NCBI GenBank assembly: GCA_043763155.1 | Contig: JAYULW010000089.1 | Coordinates: 15,965-79,964, forward strand | DNA from: JANYBV01 sp043763155 | Lineage (GTDB): Bacteria; Pseudomonadota; Alphaproteobacteria; Rickettsiales; SXRF01 | Length of the DNA: 64,000 bases | Direction of reading: 5' to 3' | Shown: positions 33,535 to 42,093 of the stretch, in pieces | How positions within the stretch are numbered: the first letter of the stretch is position 1 | Layout: each line of letters begins with the position of its first letter | Notes under the pieces: model-generated | What the model was told of the DNA's origin: nothing | Seen by the model: the letters and a program-made list of their open reading frames with translations, nothing else | The model's database searches: none | Made by a program: the position numbers and the translations under genes

Positions 33535-33831
33535 ATGCAATTCTTAGTGCTTGCATATGATGCTAAAGACGAAGGTGCGGCTCAGCGCCGCCTTGATGCG
33601 CGCAATGCGCATCTGGCGATGATTGAGGCACTGAAGGATGCCGGGAACATGAAAATGGGCGCGGCCATCCTGAATGATGAGGGCAAGATGGTGGGGAGCT
33701 GCATTATTGCGGAGTTCCCCACCCGCGCCGACCTCGACGGGTGGCTGGCGGGCGACCCCTATATGGTGCATGATGTGTGGCATGATATTTACGTGCAAGA
33801 CTGTAAAATCGCCCCATCTTTCGTAGGTTAA
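33535..33831 (+). CDS. YciI-like protein
   Basis: 98 residues. The YciI ferredoxin-like fold pattern is present: MQFLVLAYDAKDEGAAQRRLDARNAHLAMIEALKDAG, then GSCIIAEFPTRADLDGWLAGDPYMVHDVW with the conserved Asp/His-type active-site region. YciI-type proteins are small cytosolic enzymes or binding proteins of poorly defined role. The gene begins ten bases after recA and may be read from the same transcript. Confidence 0.85.
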   Translation: MQFLVLAYDAKDEGAAQRRLDARNAHLAMIEALKDAGNMKMGAAILNDEGKMVGSCIIAEFPTRADLDGWLAGDPYMVHDVWHDIYVQDCKIAPSFVG

Positions 33832-33927
33832 AGCATTTATTGTCAGTTATTCAAAATTACGCTACAAGCGTTGGGTCGCTTTGTTTAGCGATTTTATTAT
33901 CTTACACAAATATAACAGGGGAACTTC

Positions 33928-34209
33928 ATGAACAAGCTGCTCGTTACCGCATCCATCGTATTATTCAGCGCCAGCGCCGCATTTGCCGCGCCGCACACCT
34001 ATCAGGTAACCGGCCCCGTGCTTGCCATGACCGACAAGACCATCACCGTGTCCAAGGGCAAGGAAAACTGGGAAATCAACAAAGACGCAGCGACCAAGAT
34101 TCCCGCTGACGTGAAGGTTGGCTCGAAGGTTACCATTGAATACACCATGACGGCTGTGGACGTGACCGACAAGACCGCAGCGCCGAAAGCAGACAAGAAA
34201 AAGAAGTAA
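33928..34209 (+). CDS. Small periplasmic protein, 93 aa
   Basis: A signal peptide (MNKLLVTASIVLFSASAAFA) precedes a compact beta-rich domain (HTYQVTGPVLAMTDKTITVSKGKENWEINKDAATKIPADVKVGSKVTIEYTMTAVDV) and a Lys-rich tail (KADKKKK). The pattern of a metal-response/OB-like repeat resembles DUF5666-type periplasmic proteins; the function is unknown. AGGGGAAC precedes the ATG. Confidence 0.72.
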   Translation: MNKLLVTASIVLFSASAAFAAPHTYQVTGPVLAMTDKTITVSKGKENWEINKDAATKIPADVKVGSKVTIEYTMTAVDVTDKTAAPKADKKKK

Positions 34210-34234
34210 TTGATTTAAGCATTAATGAGCTGGG

Positions 34235-34267
34235 GAAGCATGGGGCCATGGGGTTCCATGCTTCTTT
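34235..34267 (+). terminator. Rho-independent terminator after small periplasmic gene
   Basis: A 9-bp stem GAAGCATGG/CCATGCTTC with a 12-base loop is followed by TTT. It lies 25 bases after the upstream stop and 18 bases before alaS, so it also separates recA-region transcription from alaS. The short T-run makes it moderate in strength. Confidence 0.6.
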
Positions 34268-34284
34268 GGTGATATAGGCAGAGC

Positions 34285-37119
34285 ATGAAAACTGTAAATG
34301 ACGTACGGGCTGGTTTCTTAGATTTCTTCAAGCGTAATGGGCATGAGGTGCTGCCGAGCAGTTCGCTGGTGCCGCATAACGACCCCACCTTGATGTTTGC
34401 CAATGCGGGCATGAACCAGTTTAAGAACGTGTTTACGGGCGCGGAAAAATTGCCGTTTTCACGCGCGGCTACCAGCCAGAAATGCGTGCGCGCAGGTGGC
34501 AAGCATAACGATCTTGATAATGTGGGCTACACGGCGCGGCATCATACGTTTTTTGAAATGCTGGGGAATTTTTCGTTCGGCGATTATTTCAAGGAAACGG
34601 CGATTGAGCATGCGTGGAAATTGCTCACCGAAGATTACGGGATTTCCAAGGATAAGCTTTCGTTCACGGTGTATCACACCGACGACGAGGCGTTTAATTT
34701 ATGGAAGAAAATTACGGGCTGCGACGACAGCAAGATTTTGCGCATTCCCACGAAGGATAACTTCTGGGCGATGGGCGATACGGGGCCGTGCGGGCCTTGC
34801 TCGGAGATTTTTTATGACCATGGGGCGCAGGCTGGCAACGGCGAGTGGGCGCTGAACAAGGACGGCTCGGACCGATTTGACGCGCGGTTTGTGGAGATTT
34901 GGAATCTGGTGTTCATGCAGTATGAGCAGGTGGATGCGGATACGCGCATTGAGCTGCCGAAGCCTTCGATTGATACCGGGATGGGGCTGGAGCGCATTGC
35001 AGCGGTGATGCAGGGTGTGCATGACAATTACGATATTGATTTGTTCAAGCATATCATCGCCTCGATTAAGGATGAGGCGGCGGCATTGGGGGCTGCGCCT
35101 GCGAAGGATGTGGCGGCTTATAAGGTTTTGGCCGATCATTTGCGGTCTTCGTGCTTTTTGATTGCTGACGGGGTGATGCCTTCCAACGAAGGGCGCGGGT
35201 ATGTGCTGCGCCGCATTATGCGCCGGGCGATGCGTTATGCGCATCAGTTGGGTTGCAAGGACCCGTTGATGTATAGGCTGGTGCCGTCGCTGGTGGCCGA
35301 AATGGGTGGGCAGTATCCGGAGTTGAAGCGTGCTGAGGCGGCGATTACGGATAATTTGAAGCAGGAAGAAGAGCGGTTTAAGCAGACGCTGGAGCGTGGC
35401 CTCAAATTATTGGATGAGGAAACGGGCAAGCTTTCCAAGGGGCAGAAGCTCTCTGGCGAGGCGGCGTTTAAGCTGTATGACACGTTTGGGTTCCCGCTGG
35501 ATTTGACGCAGGATATTTTGCGCCAGCGCGAGATGGAAGTGGATACGGACGGGTTTGAAAGCAGCATGGACAACCAGCGCGAGATGGCGCGGGCTTCGCA
35601 CAAAGGTTCGGGCGATGCGGCCACGGGGCGCGTGTGGTTTGAGCTGAAGGAAAAGCTGGGGGCTTCCAGCTTCCATGGGTATGAGAAGGATGATGCGAAC
35701 GCGAGCGTGCGGGCCATTGTGAAAGATGGTGTGCCGGTGGATGCGGCGGCAGCGGGCGACGAAGTATTTGTGGTGCTGGACCATACGCCGTTTTATGGCG
35801 AGTCGGGCGGTCAGGCGGGCGATACGGGTGCGCTGGTGCTTGCTGGCAAGAAGGTGGCCGACGTGTTGGATACGCAAAAGCCGCTGGAGGATTTTCCGGT
35901 GCATAAGGTGAAGCTGGCTGGCGGTTTGAAGGTGGGCGACGCAGTTCTTGGAAAAATTGATGTGGAACTGCGCAATAAAATCCGTGCCAATCATTCGGCA
36001 ACACATCTAATGCATACGGCTTTACGTCAGGTGTTAGGCGATCATGTAGCGCAGAAAGGCTCGCTAGTGAACAGTGAGCGCTTGCGATTTGACTTTAGTC
36101 ACTCGAAGGGCCTTTCCAAGGATGAAATCGTAGATATTGAGCGTCGCGTCAATTCTGTTATTAGAGGAAAGACACCTGTTCTTAGTGAAATAAAAACTTC
36201 TGAAGAAGCTATTAACTCAGGAGCCATGGCATTATTTGGCGAGAAATATGGGGATCAAGTAAGAGTTCTTAGTATGGGATTTCCAATTGAATTGGGAAGT
36301 TCGCATTTCGAGGATGGCAAAGTAGTGAAGGATGGTAAGAAAACCACTTACTTCTCTGTAGAACTTTGCGGCGGTACACATGTGCATAATACTGGTGAGA
36401 TCGGATTGTTCAAAATTACCAGCGAAGGCTCGGTGGCTTCGGGCATTCGCCGTATTGAGGCGGTTACCGGGCCTGCGGTGCGGGCTTATATGGCTGAGGA
36501 ACTCGGCAAGGTGCGTGAGCAGGCGGAGAAGTTGCAGCAGGACCAGCAGCAGTTGCTGGCGGGTATTGCGCAAGCATCGGGCAAGCCTTCGGCGATGGCG
36601 CAGCCCCTGCCCCCGTTTACGCTGGCGGCGCTGGAAAAGATGCCCGCGCATGAATTGCTGGACTGGTTTGAAGCGCAGATGAATACGGCGCGTGAAGCCA
36701 TCAATGTGCTGACGGAAGAAAACAAGAAGTTCAACAAGCAGCTGGGTGAAGCGCGCAAGGCACAGGCCATGGGCGCTGCTGGCGGTGATGTTGCCAAGGA
36801 AATGGTTGGCGGCGTTGGGTTTATTGGCAAGGCCTTTGACGGGCTGGACCCGAAGGAGCTGCGCGGTATTGCCGAGGGCTACCTTAAGCAAGCGGATGTG
36901 GTGGCTGTGGCAACCAATGTGGAGGGTAAGGCCTCGGTGGTTGTGGCGGTGAGCAAGGTTTTGGTGGATAAAATCAGCGCGGTAACCTTGGTGCAGGCGG
37001 CAGTGGCTGAGCTGGGCGGCAAGGGTGGTGGCGGCAGGCCGGACATGGCGCAGGGAGGCGGGCCAGAGGCGGAAAAGCTGGATTCTGCGCTTTCCAAAAT
37101 CAAGTCGCTCATCGGTTAA
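34285..37119 (+). CDS. alaS: Alanyl-tRNA synthetase, with AT-rich mosaic block
   Basis: 944 residues, somewhat longer than the usual 870-890. The class II catalytic core begins VRAGFLDFFKRNGHEVLPSSSLVPHNDPTLMFANAGMNQFKNVF. The editing domain has HSATHLMH and CGGTHVHNTGEIG, whose His/Cys residues bind zinc; a DHHA1 domain ends the protein. It charges tRNA-Ala and clears mischarged Ser/Gly. Bases 35941-36420, which encode the editing domain, have 42% GC by direct count, against 62% in the block before and 67% after, with AT-ending codons. The frame is intact, so a homologous replacement is likely. Confidence 0.97.
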   Translation: MKTVNDVRAGFLDFFKRNGHEVLPSSSLVPHNDPTLMFANAGMNQFKNVFTGAEKLPFSRAATSQKCVRAGGKHNDLDNVGYTARHHTFFEMLGNFSFGDYFKETAIEHAWKLLTEDYGISKDKLSFTVYHTDDEAFNLWKKITGCDDSKILRIPTKDNFWAMGDTGPCGPCSEIFYDHGAQAGNGEWALNKDGSDRFDARFVEIWNLVFMQYEQVDADTRIELPKPSIDTGMGLERIAAVMQGVHDNYDIDLFKHIIASIKDEAAALGAAPAKDVAAYKVLADHLRSSCFLIADGVMPSNEGRGYVLRRIMRRAMRYAHQLGCKDPLMYRLVPSLVAEMGGQYPELKRAEAAITDNLKQEEERFKQTLERGLKLLDEETGKLSKGQKLSGEAAFKLYDTFGFPLDLTQDILRQREMEVDTDGFESSMDNQREMARASHKGSGDAATGRVWFELKEKLGASSFHGYEKDDANASVRAIVKDGVPVDAAAAGDEVFVVLDHTPFYGESGGQAGDTGALVLAGKKVADVLDTQKPLEDFPVHKVKLAGGLKVGDAVLGKIDVELRNKIRANHSATHLMHTALRQVLGDHVAQKGSLVNSERLRFDFSHSKGLSKDEIVDIERRVNSVIRGKTPVLSEIKTSEEAINSGAMALFGEKYGDQVRVLSMGFPIELGSSHFEDGKVVKDGKKTTYFSVELCGGTHVHNTGEIGLFKITSEGSVASGIRRIEAVTGPAVRAYMAEELGKVREQAEKLQQDQQQLLAGIAQASGKPSAMAQPLPPFTLAALEKMPAHELLDWFEAQMNTAREAINVLTEENKKFNKQLGEARKAQAMGAAGGDVAKEMVGGVGFIGKAFDGLDPKELRGIAEGYLKQADVVAVATNVEGKASVVVAVSKVLVDKISAVTLVQAAVAELGGKGGGGRPDMAQGGGPEAEKLDSALSKIKSLIG

Positions 37120-37195
37120 TCACTGATTCTTAACGAATTGGCAACGCTTTGGCTTTACAGTCACGGGGTTCTTTAACCTTTTGTATGAGTGCATA

Positions 37196-38638
37196 ATGAC
37201 CACCCCTATTACAGTTGCTTACGGTGACGGCATCGGCCCCGAAATCATGGAAGCTACCCTGCATGTGCTGCGCGAAGCGGGTGCGGCCATTACGGTTGAA
37301 ACCATCGAGGTGGGCGAACGGGTGTATAATATGGGCGCGTCGTCGGGCATTTTGCCGACCGCGTGGGAGACGCTGCGCCGCAATAAGGTTTTGCTGAAAG
37401 CGCCGATCACGACGCCGCAGGGCAAAGGCTATAAGAGCCTGAACGTGACGATGCGCAAGACGCTGGGCCTGTATGCCAATATTCGCCCGACGCAGAGCTA
37501 CCACCCGTTTGTGAAGACCAACCATCCGAAGATGGACATGGTGATCGTGCGCGAGAACGAAGAAGATTTGTATGCGGGCATTGAATACCACCAGAGCCCT
37601 GACGTGTTTGAGTGCGTGAAGCTGATTACGCGCTCCGGGTCTGAGCGCATCATCCGCTACGCGTTTGAATATGCGATGGCTAACGGGCGCAAAAAAGTGA
37701 CCTGTATGTCCAAGGACAATATCATGAAGCTGGCCGACGGCCTGTTCCACAGCTTGTTTGACTCGATTGGGGCTGAGTATCCGAAACTGGAGAAGGACCA
37801 TTACATTATTGATATTGGGGCTGCGCGTATTGCTTCGCGGCCGGAGATTTTCGACGTGATTGTGACGGAGAATCTGTACGGCGATATTATTTCGGATATT
37901 GCGGCGGAAGTGAGCGGCTCGGTGGGTCTTGCGGGTTCGAGCAATATCGGTGAGGGTTTTGCGATGTTTGAGGCGATCCATGGTTCGGCGCCGGATATTG
38001 CGGGCAAGAACATGGCGAATCCTTCGGGCATTTTGCAGAGCGCGGTGATGATGCTGGTGCATATCGGCCAGCCGGATGTGGCGTCCACCGTGCATAACGC
38101 ATGGTTGCGCACGCTGGAAGACGGCGTGCATACGGGAGACGTGTACCGCAAGGAAATCAGCAGCGAGAAAGTGGGCACGAAGGAATTTGCAGAGGCCGTG
38201 GTGAAGCGGCTGGGCAAAAAGCCTTCGACGCTTGGCACGGTGAAATACACCAAGAGCGAAGGCCAGAGCGCGAGCGCGAAAATGAGCGCGGTGGTGGCCA
38301 GCAAGAAAGAATTGATCGGCACGGATTTGTTTGTGTACTGGACCGGGGATGTGAACGAGCTGGGGCAGAAGGCTAAGGGGCTGGAGGCTGATGGGCTGGT
38401 GCTTTTGAACCTTTCCAATAAGGGCCTGAAGGCTTGGCCGGACGCGGATACGAGTGGGATGCATCTGACGGACCAGTTCCGTTGCCGTTTCCGCATGCCT
38501 GAGGGCAAGACGGTGACGCAGGCGACGGTGTCGGCGTTGGTTGCCAAGGCCATCAGCCTTGGGCTTGAGTTTACCAAGATCGAGAATCTCTATAGCTTTG
38601 ATGGCGTGGTTGGCTTCAGCTTAGGGCAAGGGGAATAA
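37196..38638 (+). CDS. icd: Isocitrate dehydrogenase, NADP-type, long form
   Basis: 480 residues. N-terminal MTTPITVAYGDGIGPEIMEATLHVL and the substrate loop SLNVTMRKTLGLYANIRP are followed by MVIVRENEEDLYAGIEY, DIVTENLYGDIISDIAAEVSGSVGLAGSSNIG (metal-binding Asp pair) and FEAIHGSAPDIAGKNMANPSG. The extra 130-residue C-terminal domain is that of the Thermus/Rickettsia-type enzyme rather than the E. coli one. It oxidises isocitrate to 2-oxoglutarate in the TCA cycle. I start at the ATG at 37196; an in-frame start five codons earlier is less supported. Confidence 0.94.
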   Translation: MTTPITVAYGDGIGPEIMEATLHVLREAGAAITVETIEVGERVYNMGASSGILPTAWETLRRNKVLLKAPITTPQGKGYKSLNVTMRKTLGLYANIRPTQSYHPFVKTNHPKMDMVIVRENEEDLYAGIEYHQSPDVFECVKLITRSGSERIIRYAFEYAMANGRKKVTCMSKDNIMKLADGLFHSLFDSIGAEYPKLEKDHYIIDIGAARIASRPEIFDVIVTENLYGDIISDIAAEVSGSVGLAGSSNIGEGFAMFEAIHGSAPDIAGKNMANPSGILQSAVMMLVHIGQPDVASTVHNAWLRTLEDGVHTGDVYRKEISSEKVGTKEFAEAVVKRLGKKPSTLGTVKYTKSEGQSASAKMSAVVASKKELIGTDLFVYWTGDVNELGQKAKGLEADGLVLLNLSNKGLKAWPDADTSGMHLTDQFRCRFRMPEGKTVTQATVSALVAKAISLGLEFTKIENLYSFDGVVGFSLGQGE

Positions 38639-38640
38639 GC

Positions 38641-40107
38641 GTGGCGGGGGCGGCTCGGCTAAAAGAATATTGGGTCGCCCCCCTTCTCTTCCTGATTAAT
38701 TTCGTTGTGTATTATTTGTCGGTCCAGCCGCTGCTGGACGACTCGGACGTGCCGTGGCATTTGGCGACGGGGAAATTGCTGCTGGAAACGGGCAAGGTGC
38801 CGACCACTGACCCGTGGTCTTTCGCATCGCAAGGCCAGCCGTGGTATTTGCTGAGCTGGGTGTGGGATTTGCTGCTGGGCGTGGCGGAAAAGGGCTTTGG
38901 CGAGTTTGGCGTGCTGGTGTTTGTGCTGATGGTGAGCGCTGCGCTGGTTTCGATGCTGGCGGCCCATCTGGTGACGATGCGGGTGTCGCTTTCGGCGATT
39001 TTCTTTACCAGCATGGTGGCGGGGCTGTGCATTCAGGATTTTATTACGGCGAGGCCGCATCTGGGCGGGTATGCGCTGGCATTTATTTTTTATGTGCTGG
39101 CGTATCATAGCCGGGGCAAGACGACATATGGGACATTGCGGGCGCTGCCGCCGCTGATGCTGCTATGGGCGAATACGCATGGGAGTTTTATTGCGGGGTT
39201 CACGATTCTGGCGGCGTATAGTGTTGAGGCATTTGTGGCCAGGGATTATGTGTGGTTGAAGCGGTTGATCGTTACCACATTGGCTTGCGGGGTGATGGCG
39301 CTTTTGAACCCGTATGGGCTGGAGGTGACGATTGGGGCGCTGAAGACGCTCAACGGCACGGCGCGGAGTTATACGATTGAGTGGCTGCCGTTTACGTTTA
39401 GCTCCAGCACGGGGATTTCGACGTGGCTGATTCTTTTTATCATGGCTTCAAATTTGCGGTTTGCGAACGTGCCTTTGGCGGACAAGCTGCTTTCCATTGC
39501 GTGGCTTCTGGCCAGCATGTTCATTATCAGGAATGGGGCGATTTTTGTGCTGCTTTCGGCGCCGTATCTGGCGCGGTGCATGGATGAGGCGACCATGGAT
39601 TTGCGGGAGGTACGCAAGCCTTCGAAGTTTGTGGGGGTGATGGAGGCGCAGCCCTTGTGGCGGTTATGGGTGGCTGCTGTTGGGCTGGTGCTGGTGTTTA
39701 GTTATGGGGCCAGCAAGTTTCCCTATCAGGACAAGATTCTTTCTGAGGGTGCTTCGGCATTTGATGCGATTGATTATGCGACGGAGCATTATTCCGACCA
39801 TAAGTTCCTTTCCAACTTCAACTTTGGCGGGCAGGTGATTTACCGCTCTGGCGGCAAGCTTGCGTTCATGATGGATAGCCGGGCGGGGACGGTGTATCCG
39901 GAACAGGTGATTAAAGACTACCTGACCTTCCTGTTTTTGAAACCGGGCTGGCAGGGGGTTTTGGACAGTTACGGGGTGAACGGGATCATTATGTATAAGG
40001 AAACTAATTTCTCGCAAAGCTTTGATAGCGGCCAGTTTCATGACCGGTGGCAGCTTGTGTTTGCAGGAAAGTCCGCGAACGTGTATATTGCGCGTCCTTC
40101 ACGCTAA
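38641..40107 (+). CDS. GT39-like polytopic membrane protein
   Basis: 488 residues, about ten helices, starting at GTG two bases after icd. The first loop has LLDDSDVPWHLATGKLLLETGKVPTTDPWSFASQGQPWYLLSWVW, the acidic-plus-WH layout of GT-C-type glycosyltransferases and related exporters. The C-terminal periplasmic part (FNFGGQVIYRSGGKLAFMMDSRAGTVYPEQVIKDY) is also usual for this group. Substrate and pathway are unknown; a role in surface polymer or lipid glycosylation is plausible. Confidence 0.65.
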   Translation: MAGAARLKEYWVAPLLFLINFVVYYLSVQPLLDDSDVPWHLATGKLLLETGKVPTTDPWSFASQGQPWYLLSWVWDLLLGVAEKGFGEFGVLVFVLMVSAALVSMLAAHLVTMRVSLSAIFFTSMVAGLCIQDFITARPHLGGYALAFIFYVLAYHSRGKTTYGTLRALPPLMLLWANTHGSFIAGFTILAAYSVEAFVARDYVWLKRLIVTTLACGVMALLNPYGLEVTIGALKTLNGTARSYTIEWLPFTFSSSTGISTWLILFIMASNLRFANVPLADKLLSIAWLLASMFIIRNGAIFVLLSAPYLARCMDEATMDLREVRKPSKFVGVMEAQPLWRLWVAAVGLVLVFSYGASKFPYQDKILSEGASAFDAIDYATEHYSDHKFLSNFNFGGQVIYRSGGKLAFMMDSRAGTVYPEQVIKDYLTFLFLKPGWQGVLDSYGVNGIIMYKETNFSQSFDSGQFHDRWQLVFAGKSANVYIARPSR

Positions 40108-40140
40108 AAAGCGCACGTTAACCAATATACGAGGCGGATT

Positions 40141-40857
40141 ATGAAACCCGAAGACAATCATCTGTTGGAGACCATTAAAAGCGTCATCGTGCCGGTGCAT
40201 CCGGCAGGCTGGATGTTTATCGCTATTTTCGCCATTGCCTCGCTGGGCCTGAGCATCATCTGGGCGCCGTTTGGCTGGCTGGGGCTGATTGCCACCGCGT
40301 GGTGCGTTTACTTTTTCCGCGACCCGGACCGTATTACCCCCTTGCGCGAAGGGCTGATTGTAAGCCCCGCTGACGGCGTGATCCAGAAAATCGTTAAGTG
40401 CGTGCCTCCGGCTGAGCTGGAGTTGGGTGCGGGCGAACGCACACGCATCAGCATTTTCCTGAATGTGTTTAACGTGCATGTGAACCGCGTGCCCATCGAA
40501 GGCAGCATCAGCAAGATGCATTATCAGGCCGGTAAGTTCGTGAATGCTTCGCTGGATAAGGCGAGCGAGGAAAACGAGCGCCAGTCCATCAAGATTACCA
40601 CGCCTGACGATTTGACGGTGGGTGTGGTGCAGATTGCGGGGCTTGTGGCCCGCCGCATTCTTTGCGATTTGAAAGAAGGCCAGTCGGTGAAGACGGGCGA
40701 GCGTTTCGGCATCATCCGCTTCGGTAGCCGCACGGACGTGTATTTGCCGCCGGACGTGACGCCGCTGGTGATTGTGGGCCAGGTGGCCGTGGGCGGTGAA
40801 ACGGTGCTGGCGGATATTTCCAGCAGCGAAGCGCCGCGCGTGGGTACGAAGCACTAA
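40141..40857 (+). CDS. psd: Phosphatidylserine decarboxylase proenzyme
   Basis: 238 residues, the short PSD-A form. The conserved VSPADGVIQKI region, TRISIFLNVFNVHVNRVPIEG and the autocleavage site FGIIRFGSRTDVYLPP are present; Ser 196 of the GS pair would become the pyruvoyl group. One membrane-associating segment lies near the N-terminus (AGWMFIAIFAIASLGLSII). It makes phosphatidylethanolamine from the product of PssA, encoded by the next gene, whose ATG overlaps its stop. Confidence 0.96.
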   Translation: MKPEDNHLLETIKSVIVPVHPAGWMFIAIFAIASLGLSIIWAPFGWLGLIATAWCVYFFRDPDRITPLREGLIVSPADGVIQKIVKCVPPAELELGAGERTRISIFLNVFNVHVNRVPIEGSISKMHYQAGKFVNASLDKASEENERQSIKITTPDDLTVGVVQIAGLVARRILCDLKEGQSVKTGERFGIIRFGSRTDVYLPPDVTPLVIVGQVAVGGETVLADISSSEAPRVGTKH

Positions 40858-41645
40858 TGGCACGCAACCGCCTCAAAGACGAAAACGGCCGCAAGCGCCT
40901 GCGCGAGCAGCCGATCAGCCGCCTTTTCCCCAACATGATTACCATGGCGGGGATGTGCTGCGGCTTATCTGCCATCCGCTTTGCCATGGTGGGGCGGTGG
41001 GAACTTTCGGTGGCGCTGATTATTGCAGCGGCGCTGATTGACGGCATGGACGGGCGCGTGGCGCGCATGCTGGGGGCCACCTCGCTCTTTGGCGCGCAAC
41101 TGGACTCGCTTTCGGACTTCCTTTGCTTTGGGGTTGCGCCTGCGTTGGTCATGTATATGTGGCAGTTGCAGCAGGTGAAGGGCATCGGCTGGGCGGTGGT
41201 GCTGTTTTTCACCGCTTGCACGGCGCTGCGTCTGGCGCGGTTTAATACCGGGTTGTTTGAAGAAAAAGAGCCGTGGGAAAAGAATTTCTTCGTAGGCGTG
41301 CCTTCGCCAGCGGGGGGGATTATGTGCCTGCTGCCCATTATCATCAGCCTTGGGTTTGACGATTTTACCATTTACCCGTTTGTGGCTTGCGTGCATGTGG
41401 TGGTGGTTGGCATGTTGATGGCCAGCCGGATTCCGACTTTTGCGGGCAAGAATATTCATATCAAGCACGACTATATTCCGGGGTTTATGATTGCGAGCTG
41501 CTTCCTTCTGGTGCTGTTCGTAATTGAGCCATGGCTGTTTTTAACGGTGCTTTCGGGGGCGTATCTGGTCTCGATCGTGTTTGCGGTGCGCAGCTGGCGC
41601 AGCTATAACCGGGCCACGGAAGCAGCGAAGGCGGCGAGCGCTTAA
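40857..41645 (+). CDS. pssA: CDP-diacylglycerol--serine O-phosphatidyltransferase
   Basis: 262 residues with six to eight helices. The CDP-alcohol phosphotransferase motif D-G-x2-A-R-x8-G-x3-D-x3-D is seen in MDGRVARMLGATSLFGAQLDSLSDFLCFGVAPA. It makes phosphatidylserine from CDP-diacylglycerol and serine at the inner membrane. Together psd and pssA form a complete two-step operon, ending at the terminator downstream. Confidence 0.96.
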   Translation: MARNRLKDENGRKRLREQPISRLFPNMITMAGMCCGLSAIRFAMVGRWELSVALIIAAALIDGMDGRVARMLGATSLFGAQLDSLSDFLCFGVAPALVMYMWQLQQVKGIGWAVVLFFTACTALRLARFNTGLFEEKEPWEKNFFVGVPSPAGGIMCLLPIIISLGFDDFTIYPFVACVHVVVVGMLMASRIPTFAGKNIHIKHDYIPGFMIASCFLLVLFVIEPWLFLTVLSGAYLVSIVFAVRSWRSYNRATEAAKAASA

Positions 41646-41672
41646 ATTTAAATAAATTCAAGTGATTGGAGT

Positions 41673-41707
41673 GGGGTGTTAAAGCGATGCTTTAACGCCC
41701 CGTTTTC
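41673..41707 (+). terminator. Rho-independent terminator of psd-pssA
   Basis: Stem GGGGTGTTAAAGC / GCTTTAACGCCCC, 13 pairs with one G-T pair, loop GAT, followed by GTTTTC. It lies 28 bases after pssA. Confidence 0.88.
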
Positions 41708-41721
41708 TATATATCAATGGG

Positions 41722-41973
41722 TTAGCCGCAGCGGATTTTGGTGATGAGGATGGTGAGCGACATCACGAAGGTGAGGCCGTTGGCCCAGATGATGGAAGGG
41801 CTGTTTATCATCACCCCATAGGCAAACCACGTGGCAATTCCGCAGGTTAGGATTGCGTACATGCACAGCGAAATGCTTTTGGTGTGGCGGTGCTTTAAGA
41901 CCTTTATAAGCTGGGGAACGTAGGAGGCAGTGGTGAGGATGGCGGCCAGCGAGCCTATGATTTCAGGATTCAT
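41722..41973 (-). CDS. SemiSWEET-type sugar transporter
   Basis: 83 residues with three helices. The PQ-loop is present: IIGSLAAILTTASYVPQLIKVLKHRHTKSISLCMYAILTCGIATWFAYG, then MINSPSIIWANGLTFVMSLTILI with the pore Asn. SemiSWEETs dimerise to pass small sugars across the inner membrane. The open frame extends upstream, but the Met at 41973 gives the canonical family length. Confidence 0.9.
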   Translation of the reverse strand: MNPEIIGSLAAILTTASYVPQLIKVLKHRHTKSISLCMYAILTCGIATWFAYGVMINSPSIIWANGLTFVMSLTILITKIRCG

Positions 41974-42093
41974 TGTATGATTGCCGTGAATTATTAGTGT
42001 TTTGGGGAGGTTCCGGTTGACATTCGCGCTGTGTGTTCTTAAACCGGATGATGTCATTTCCGCTGGCATTTTCAAACAAAAATCCCGAAGTTT

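Noticed and set aside
34235..34267. Hairpin before alaS as a T-box or other riboswitch
   Set aside because: It is a simple 9-bp stem with T-run 25 bases after a stop codon and no conserved T-box elements; a terminator explains it.
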